Assembly: GCA_028565635.1 (NCBI GenBank)
Contig: JAOXYB010043182.1
Location: 1-12,677 of the forward strand
DNA from: Phoronis ovalis
Taxonomy: Eukaryota; Phoronida; Phoronidae
Length of the DNA stretch: 12,677 bases
Reading direction: 5' to 3'
The first letter of the stretch is position 1. Each line of letters begins with the position of its first letter. The notes below the pieces were generated by a model. That model searched no databases, had not been told where the DNA came from, and saw only the letters and a list, made by a program, of their open reading frames with translations. Positions 7,243 through 12,677 of the stretch are shown one piece after another. A program made the position numbers and the translations under genes.

Positions 7243-9386
7243 ATTCCCAAGCGATATTTCTGAATATATTCACGAATTTTTAGCAAATAAATGAAAAAGC
7301 AAGTGACACTAGTTATAAAAGCTTCTTCATACATACCTAGAATACTCACAAAAAAGGGAAAAAACATTGTTGCTAAGCAACTAAATTTCCAGCAATAGTG
7401 ATCGAAATATGAGGCCGCAAAGTTGGGACTTAGTTTATTTTAAATCTGGTTCTGAATCTGGTTCTGGGGATAAAAAAGTTGTGTATTTCAAAATGTTCAA
7501 AAAGTCATTTTTTTTATATAAGTCGGTGATGTCAACGGATTCCACAAAAAATCATTATATATTTGCTCATTTCTTCTTTTTGGTAACACGTAGTATCAGA
7601 AATTTTCCAAAATATTTCAAACGATTTTTCTGGATATATTCATGGATTTTTAGCAGATAAACGAAACAGCTAGTGACACTAGTTATAAAAACTTCTACAT
7701 ACATACCTAGAATACTCACAAAAAAGTGAAACACATTGTTGATAAGCAACTAAATTTCCAGCAATAGCGATCCAAATGTAAGGCCGCAACGTTCGAACGT
7801 AGTTTATTTTGAATTTGGTTCTGAATCTGGTTCTGGGAATTAAAAAAAGTTGTACTTCAAAATGTTCAAAAAGTCACTTTTCTTATAAACGTCGGTGATG
7901 TCAAGGGATTCCACAAAAAATTGTCTCTTTGCTCATTTCTTCTTTTATGGTAACCCGTATTAAAAGATAATTTTAAAAATATTTCAAACGATTTTTCTTA
8001 ATATATTCACTGATTTTTAGCAGATAAACGAAAAAGCTAGTGACAACAGTAATTATAGTTTCTTCATACATACCTAGAATACTCACAAAAAGCGAAAAAA
8101 CATTGTTGCTAAGCAACTAAATTTCCAGCAATAGCGATCGAAATGTGAGTCCGCAACGTTCAGACTTTAAGTTGGTTCAGTTCTGAATCTGGTTCTGGGG
8201 ATAAAAAAAGTTGTGTACTTGAAAATCAAGTCGATTTTTTTTATAAACGTTGGTGATGTCCACGAATTTCACAAAAAATCATCTCTTTGCTCATTTATTC
8301 TTTTATGGTAACCCGTATTATCAGATAATTTTCAAAATATTTCAAACGATTTTTTTGAATATATTCACGGAGTTTTAGCAGATAAACGAAAAAGCAAGTG
8401 ACACTAGTTATAAAAGCTTCCTCATACGTACCTAGAATACTCACAAAAAAGCGAAAACACATAGTAAATTTCCAGGAATAGCGATCCAAATGTAAGGCCA
8501 CAACGTTGGGACTTAGTTTATTTTGAATCTGGTTCTACATCTGGTTCTGGGGATAAAAAAAGTTGTGTACTTTCAAATGTTCAAAATTTTTTTTTTTATT
8601 ATTTTTTTTAAAATACATTTGTTAGCAAAGAAAATTCAGATTACAAAACAATAGGAACAAAAAGTTATTTTTCTTATAAACGTCGTTGATGTGAAGGGAT
8701 TCCACAAAAAATTATCTCTGGTCATTTCTTCTTTTATGGTAATCCGTATTAAAGATAATTTTCAACTGAATATTTCAAACGATTTTTCTTAATATTTTCA
8801 CGGATTTTTAGCAGATAAACAAAAAAAGCAAGTGGCACTAATTATAAAAGCTTCTTCATATGTACCTAGAATACTCACAAAAAAGCGAAAAACATTGTTG
8901 CTAAGCAACACAAAAAAGCGAAAAACATTGTTGCTAAGCAACTAAATTTCCAGCAATAGTGATCGAAATGTAAGGCCGCAACGTTGGGACTTAGTTTATT
9001 TTGAATCTGGTTCTAAATCTGGTTTTGGGGATAAAAAAAGTTGCGCACTTCAAAATGTTCAAAAAGTCATTTTTTTATAAAAGTCGGTGATGTCAAGGGA
9101 TTCCACAAAAAATGATCTCTTTGCTCATTTCTTCTTTTATGTTACCCATATCATCAGATAATTTTCAAAATATTTCAAACGATTTTTCTGGATATATTCA
9201 CGGATTTTAGCAGATAAACAAAAAGCTAGTGACACTAGTTATAAAAGTTTCTTCATACATACCTAGAATACTCACAAAAAAGCGAAAAAACATGGTTGCT
9301 AAGCAACTAAATTTATAGCAATAAGCTAGTAATGTAATGTAAGGCCACAACGTTGGGACTTAGTTTATTTTGAATCTGGTTCTGGG
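7243..9386. repeat. Satellite array: six head-to-tail units of about 360-430 bp
   Basis: A GAT(A/T)TTTTCT-to-TATTCAC landmark recurs at 7253, 7623, 7990, 8348, 8781 and 9181, giving periods of 370, 367, 358, 433 and 400. Each unit contains in order: TTTTAGCA[G/A]ATAAA, a GTGACACTAGTTATAAAAG block, CATACCTAGAATACTCACAAAA, a GTTGCTAAGCAAC palindrome, TTTCCAGCAATAG, GGCCGCAACGTTGGGACTTAG, the GAATCTGGTTCT sub-repeat, GTCGGTGATGTCAAGGGATTCC and TTGCTCATTTCTTCTTTTATGG. Length differences come from local changes: a T-rich insertion of roughly 60 bases near 8586-8660, a 33-bp duplication at 8876-8941, and loss of the palindrome in the fourth unit. The short frames inside units differ from copy to copy, so I see no coding function. 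Confidence 0.95.
8876..8941. repeat. 33-bp perfect tandem duplication inside the satellite
   Basis: Two identical adjacent 33-base copies (8876-8908 and 8909-8941) starting CACAAAAAAGCG and ending GCTAAGCAA, so this unit carries the GTTGCTAAGCAAC palindrome twice. The identity shows the duplication is recent relative to the divergence between units. Confidence 0.9.
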
Positions 9387-9448
9387 AACATTTTGAAGTG
9401 CACAACATTTCTTTATCCCCAGAACCAGATTCAAAATAAACTAAGCCC
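9355..9448. repeat. Inverted end of the satellite array (foldback)
   Basis: The left arm 9355-9386 (GGGACTTAG to GGTTCTGGG) is the reverse complement of 9418-9448, apart from one missing base, around a 31-base spacer. The spacer (9387-9417) is itself the reverse complement of the satellite sequence that normally follows the arm (GGGATAAA to CTTCAAAATGTT). The array therefore stops at 9386 and re-enters in the opposite orientation for about 60 bases. Confidence 0.9.
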
Positions 9449-9738
9449 GACTTATTAACGTTATAGTCAGGTAGCATTGTCACCATGTATCTCGAGTATC
9501 TTATACATTTTGTATGTTTCGGAATCATAAAACGAACTTTACATCTTTCTTCTTGTACTATTTTGCGCTTTTTTATATTTCGTATTTTATATTTTATTTC
9601 TCTTTGTACCGGTTGAATTCGTCATACATAAATCATTGATAACAACACTGAATAACCGTGCTATATTATTTGCATTTAGATCATAATTAGAAAAGGCGGT
9701 GATAAAATAATATACTGTATAAATGTAAAATATTGTAT
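9449..9738. other. Intergenic A+T-rich stretch
   Basis: No gene seen. The segment near 9635-9690 (GATAACAACACTGAATAA ... GCATTTAGATCATAA) has a diverged direct copy near 9985-10033, suggesting an old duplication. Confidence 0.45.
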
Positions 9739-9802
9739 GTTCAAGCTAGGATATATAAAACTCTAAGAGTTCTCTCAGAGTTTTATATATCCTAGGTTCA
9801 AG
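9739..9802. mobile_element. 50-bp perfect hairpin flanked by 7-bp direct repeats (possible miniature element)
   Basis: The arms CTAGGATATATAAAACTCT (9746-9764) and AGAGTTTTATATATCCTAG (9777-9795) are perfect 19-bp inverted repeats around a 12-base loop. GTTCAAG stands directly outside both ends (9739-9745 and 9796-9802), which looks like a target-site duplication. No element this small is known to me, so it could be an extreme deletion derivative of a transposon or a template-switch product. Confidence 0.6.
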
Positions 9803-10623
9803 CGACCAAATAAGCGAGGGAGAACCCCGGTGAGCGAGGAGCGATATATCTAACTGGGTACAGCAATGTGTACTATAGTCGTAATGATGCGTGAAATAGA
9901 ATGTTTTTTGAACATTTCATTATTTTATACCATATCAGAGTTGAAAGTCATATGCATGTTTAGATGTCTATTATTATAATATTGACGATAACACTAAACA
10001 AGACATGTTATAATTGCTCGCATTTAGATCATAAAAACATAAAGAATGGTCTAATATCAATATGAAAGTTTATTAACCCATCTAGAACGCACAATCCTAG
10101 GTTAAACAATAGACGTCAATCGAAACAGCGGTAAAAAGTTGCAAGTTAATCTTCCAAAATATACTAGCGTCATGTTAAAATTAAAATTTAGTCCCTAAAC
10201 ACATAACCAATAAAACGCCGTCGCACAACATGTACAATTAGTTTACATGTCGAGGATTCAATACGTTTTGTGGGTAATATAGAGATATAGGCCCCGTCAA
10301 AAATGTTGGCTGCAATTTCAAATAACAGTTCAGTTGTAGTTAGAGTTGTTTTAAGAGTCAAGCATATTTTACATCTATTAAATTAATTTGATAATTTATT
10401 TGTTTTCGAACCCAAAAAAGTTCAGAATAGTAACAATAGTGAAATATATGCTGATTTATGATGGGGCGCAATGCTCGCACTTAAAAATCGGCAATGCTCG
10501 CTGCTCGCACTTAACAAGAACAATTAACAACCAAAAAAAAAACCTACATCCCTCATTTATGTTTGCTTGTACAACAGACTGTTCAAAAAGACACGAGTCC
10601 ATCTGGTACGGATTTTTGTGACT
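9803..10623. other. Intergenic stretch, nothing clearly functional
   Basis: Starts with a short purine- and G+C-rich patch (about 9805-9850, GCGAGGGAGAACCCCGGTGAGCG) of unknown nature. Near 10465-10515 GCAATGCTCG and GCTCGCACTTAA each occur twice. The 77-codon open frame near 10388-10621 runs through these short repeats and is not protein-like. No tRNA could be folded convincingly. Confidence 0.4.
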
Positions 10624-10626
10624 GTG

Positions 10627-10633
10627 TATATAA
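10627..10633 (+). promoter_or_regulatory. Possible TATA box of the JmjC-type gene
   Basis: TATATAAGG lies in otherwise mixed sequence about 390 bases before the proposed ATG at 11021. If used, transcription would begin near 10655 and the frame at 10681-10938 would fall in the 5' leader. The evidence is the motif alone. Confidence 0.25.
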
Positions 10634-10680
10634 GGAATATCCTACTACCTATATAGTATCAAACTACACTAAATTAATAA

Positions 10681-10938
10681 CCACAAAGGCACATTCAAAT
10701 CAAATTAGCCACTTATAATAACCCAAAAGAGAATTGGAAACCACCTGGTAGGGATTTTGAAAAGCGTCGTGAACAGGAGAAAAAATGTTTGTTGAAGTTA
10801 TTTAATATACCAGTAATCAAAAATATCTGCTCATGTCTGCTCATGCTCACGGCAATTTTCATGCCAGTGTTTCGCAAAAACTTTACTGATAACACGGTCA
10901 ACCACATAGATTGTGGATTTTGTCGAAGGAACGATTGA
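10681..10938 (+). pseudogene. Open frame with membrane segment and CGxC motif: orphan exon or decayed copy upstream of the JmjC-type exon
   Basis: Open for 85 codons between TAA (10678) and TGA (10936), with no Met before the hydrophobic segment. It reads, in order, a hydrophilic basic part (NPKENWKPPGRDFEKRREQ, 10720-10776), a hydrophobic segment (ICSCLLMLTAIFMPVF, about 10827-10874), and a short stalk ending HIDCGFC (10906-10923). The real exon at 11021 has the same order: a basic tail, one membrane span and QECGNC. After the stop, another frame continues EGTIDTVLGQFELSNLT, which resembles what follows the CxxC in the real exon only loosely. It could be an alternative or internal exon of the same locus, a frameshifted tandem duplicate, or chance. 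The antisense open frame over this stretch is judged to be its shadow. Confidence 0.4.
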
Positions 10939-11020
10939 TACTGTCCTGGGACAATTCGAATTAAGTAACTTAACAATTACTCTGGCACATTGATAAACAA
11001 GGAAATACGGCGAGGGGAGA

Positions 11021-11649
11021 ATGGATCCTTCTCATCAGAGAACAGCTGTTACCGAAAAATATCTTAAAGAACTGTCCAACATTAGAAAATATGCAGTGAA
11101 ACAAGGTTTAGAGACAAAGTTAATTCGCCATGCATTTCTGAAAAGCGTTGACAATCCAAAAAAATGTCGATTTTGGGTACTTAAATCATGGTCATTTTGG
11201 TTAGCTATTTTAGCTGTTACTGTTAGTGGTAGCTTGTACTGTACAGATGAAATTGTTTTAAAGTTATCGGAATATCAGTGTATAATTGATAATAATTTTA
11301 TTGTCATGGAAATGACAAGGCCTTTACAAGAATGTGGCAACTGTAAAGATTTGTCTGAGGTTCCTGTGGAATTTGAGATCAGTAAAAAAGATTTTGTTTC
11401 AAAATATGCTTACACGACGGTGCCTGTGTTAATTAAAGGAGGTACAAAAAATTGGACTGCTATGGAGAATTTTAGTTATACTTTCTTTAAACAGCTATAT
11501 ACAGAGACAGAAGGCGCTCTAAAATCTGTTGAAGACGAATGCCAATTTTTTCCTTATGGCACAGAGTTTATCACTTTAGAAAAAGCATTTAACATGTCCA
11601 ATGATAGGGCAAACCTTGACGCTGGAGAAAAACCTTGGTACTTTGGATG
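11021..11649 (+). CDS. Transmembrane JmjC/cupin-type oxygenase, first coding exon (partial)
   Basis: Begins at an ATG with A at -3 and G at +4 and in-frame TGA-TAA ten codons upstream, and ends at the donor GGATG|GTAAGT, leaving a phase-2 end that splits a Trp codon. The 209 complete codons give a basic cytosolic tail (residues 1-56), one membrane span (about 57-73) and a lumenal or extracellular part with CxxC at 105-108, ISKKDFVSKYAYTTVPVLIK (120-139), three sequons (N144, N150, N191) and ECQFFPYGTEF (173-183), closing at PWYFGW. In my recollection of the metazoan JmjC/cupin_8 membrane protein family, these blocks form the N-terminal part of the fold. The iron-binding HxD...H residues would be in later exons, so catalysis cannot be judged. 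The likely topology is type II. The in-frame TAA after the donor could instead end a truncated product if the intron is retained. Confidence 0.85.
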
Positions 11650-12677
11650 GTAAGTTCAAAACAAATATACACATATGTGTTGCAAAGGCATTGCGTGTTG
11701 GCTTTCAGTTCAACATAAAGTGTCAATTTGTTAAACTATAAGCCAATTCAAATAAAATATAAATATCAGTTTGTGGTTGCACAAGTTCACTGCAGCTAGA
11801 CTGCATGACATCAGTCGTTAGAAACATTGATTGGAAGTTTTTTAATAAAGGCATTATAGTACTAAAATACATAAAATAGTTGCTAGAATAAACTGGTAAG
11901 CTCTCTGCAATTTTGTGCACTATCATGTTTATGTGGTCTACTGTATGTTTATGCTTTATATATGTTTCTAGCAGTGTGTAAAGCTAGGAGTGACATATAT
12001 TTTTCTCCTTGAAATTCAAAGCTAAGACTGCCAGATTATTTGTGTTTTACATTAAATTTTTAGACAAATCTTTTAAATGACTTTTTAGGAAAATTATTTT
12101 TTAGAATTTTTTTTTTCTCATCTTAAATTACAGAGCCGACTAACATTAGTCTAACTGCAGCTTGACAACTTACAACCAAATTAATATTAAGTCGTACACA
12201 TTTTTACTGAATTAATGAGTTGTTGATTTTACAAGTAGACAATAGACTATTTGCATGCACTTGACTTTATAAATGCAGTAAGTACTGAAATTTAATCAAA
12301 GATTAATAAATTATTGGTTATGTATTAAAATACTAATATCACACGTCTATATAGAAAGTTTTTAAATCTGAGATTTACAAATTGTAGAAATACGATGCAT
12401 TATAATATATTTTTGTATAACTCTGACATATTACTGTGTAATAGATAATATTACTTCCTATAATAACTGATGTTTTGGCTTATCTAAACTATCTTGTCAA
12501 TTATATCGGTTGTGAAATTTTTTTTCTCAATTTTCTGTGTACTTTTTATGCCCATCACTATGTAATAGTGAATGGGCATATAGCCGTACCCTATGCGGCA
12601 TTGTCGTTGTCGTATGTAACCTTTTCTTTGTGTTGCTATAACGGCTTCAGCTTTTGTCAGATCATCTTCGTATTTGG
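11650..12677 (+). other. First intron of the JmjC-type gene (continues beyond the window)
   Basis: Starts GTAAGT. I looked for a downstream exon in phase 2 after each credible acceptor and found none. For example, TTAAATTACAG near 12122-12132 leads straight to a stop in the required frame. A short antisense open frame near 11723-11926 has no supporting features. Apart from the repeat near the right end, this is A+T-rich non-coding DNA. Confidence 0.7.
12547..12580. repeat. Hairpin, possible terminus of an interspersed repeat
   Basis: TATGCCCATCACTAT (12547-12561) pairs with ATAGTGAATGGGCATA (12565-12580), with one unpaired A and a 3-base loop. The sequence to its right (12581-12677) changes to a less A+T-rich, GTCGTTGTCG-containing composition unlike the intron to its left. 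This suggests the hairpin marks the edge of a repeat running out of the window. Confidence 0.5.

Noticed and set aside
7567-8501. Two similar minus-strand frames (60 and 68 codons) inside satellite units
   Set aside because: They resemble each other only because they lie in tandem DNA copies. Other units interrupt the frame with stops and indels, so there is no sign of protein-level selection.
6989-9448. CRISPR array or prokaryotic repeat locus
   Set aside because: Units are long, head-to-tail and continuous with no unique spacers, and the flanking genes are intron-containing animal genes.
9313-9528. 71-codon minus-strand open frame
   Set aside because: It runs across the inverted end of the satellite array, and its sequence is translated repeat.
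9805-9850. tRNA or SINE head in the G+C-rich patch
   Set aside because: No cloverleaf or A/B-box arrangement could be fitted to the sequence.
10388-10621. 77-codon plus-strand open frame before the JmjC-type gene
   Set aside because: It has no recognisable motif, its composition follows the short GCTCGCACTTAA repeats, and no donor leads in frame to a downstream exon.
10713-10976. 87-codon minus-strand open frame
   Set aside because: The plus strand over the same stretch reads as a basic tail plus membrane segment in the orientation of the neighbouring gene. The minus frame is taken as its shadow.

Overview
The window is animal nuclear DNA: strongly A+T-rich by eye, with short coding islands separated by introns that follow the GT/AG rule, long gene-free stretches, a microsatellite, a tandem satellite and inverted-repeat elements. 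The two gene models are metazoan in type: a secreted or membrane protein that starts with a WSC domain followed by PKD/Ig-like sequence, and a type II membrane protein of the JmjC/cupin class. No species can be named. An A+T-rich marine invertebrate such as a mollusc is only a guess.

Region 1 (about 1-6500). A minus-strand gene was assembled from six coding exons: 6473-6447, 4916-4886, 4538-4415, 3293-3118, 2495-2260 and 1844-1691. Each junction keeps the reading frame (phases 0, 1, 2, 1, 0, and an open phase-1 end). The product begins with a signal peptide, split over the first two exons, whose predicted cleavage falls just before Trp-Ser-Gly-Cys. An eight-cysteine WSC domain split over two exons follows, then an extracellular beta-sandwich region of PKD/polycystin type. 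The gene runs off the left side of the window, since the last exon ends in a good donor with one base left over. Intron 1 carries a 687-bp foldback element between two TTAA sites. Intron 3 carries a diverged stretch rich in AGGTCA-like motifs. The first 1.7 kb hold only a (GT)n microsatellite and featureless A+T-rich DNA.

Region 2 (about 6500-10650) lies between the two divergently transcribed genes and has no convincing gene. It holds a 41-bp minisatellite (6989-7145), six head-to-tail copies of a roughly 360-430 bp satellite (7243-9386) ending in an inverted piece of itself (9387-9448), and a 50-bp perfect hairpin flanked by 7-bp direct repeats (9739-9802). The minisatellite is a reversed derivative of one part of the satellite unit.

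Region 3 (about 10620-12677). The plus strand carries the first coding exon (11021-11649) of a transmembrane JmjC-type protein, ending in a consensus donor. The catalytic part lies beyond the window. Just upstream, 10681-10938 is an open plus-strand frame without a proper start. It has a basic stretch, a hydrophobic segment and a Cys-Gly-x-Cys motif in the same order as the real exon, so it may be an orphan exon or a decayed neighbour copy. The rest is intron with one hairpin-bearing repeat near the right end.

The two genes show no sign of working together. The repeats are the most unusual part of the window. No clearly new multi-gene system is visible.
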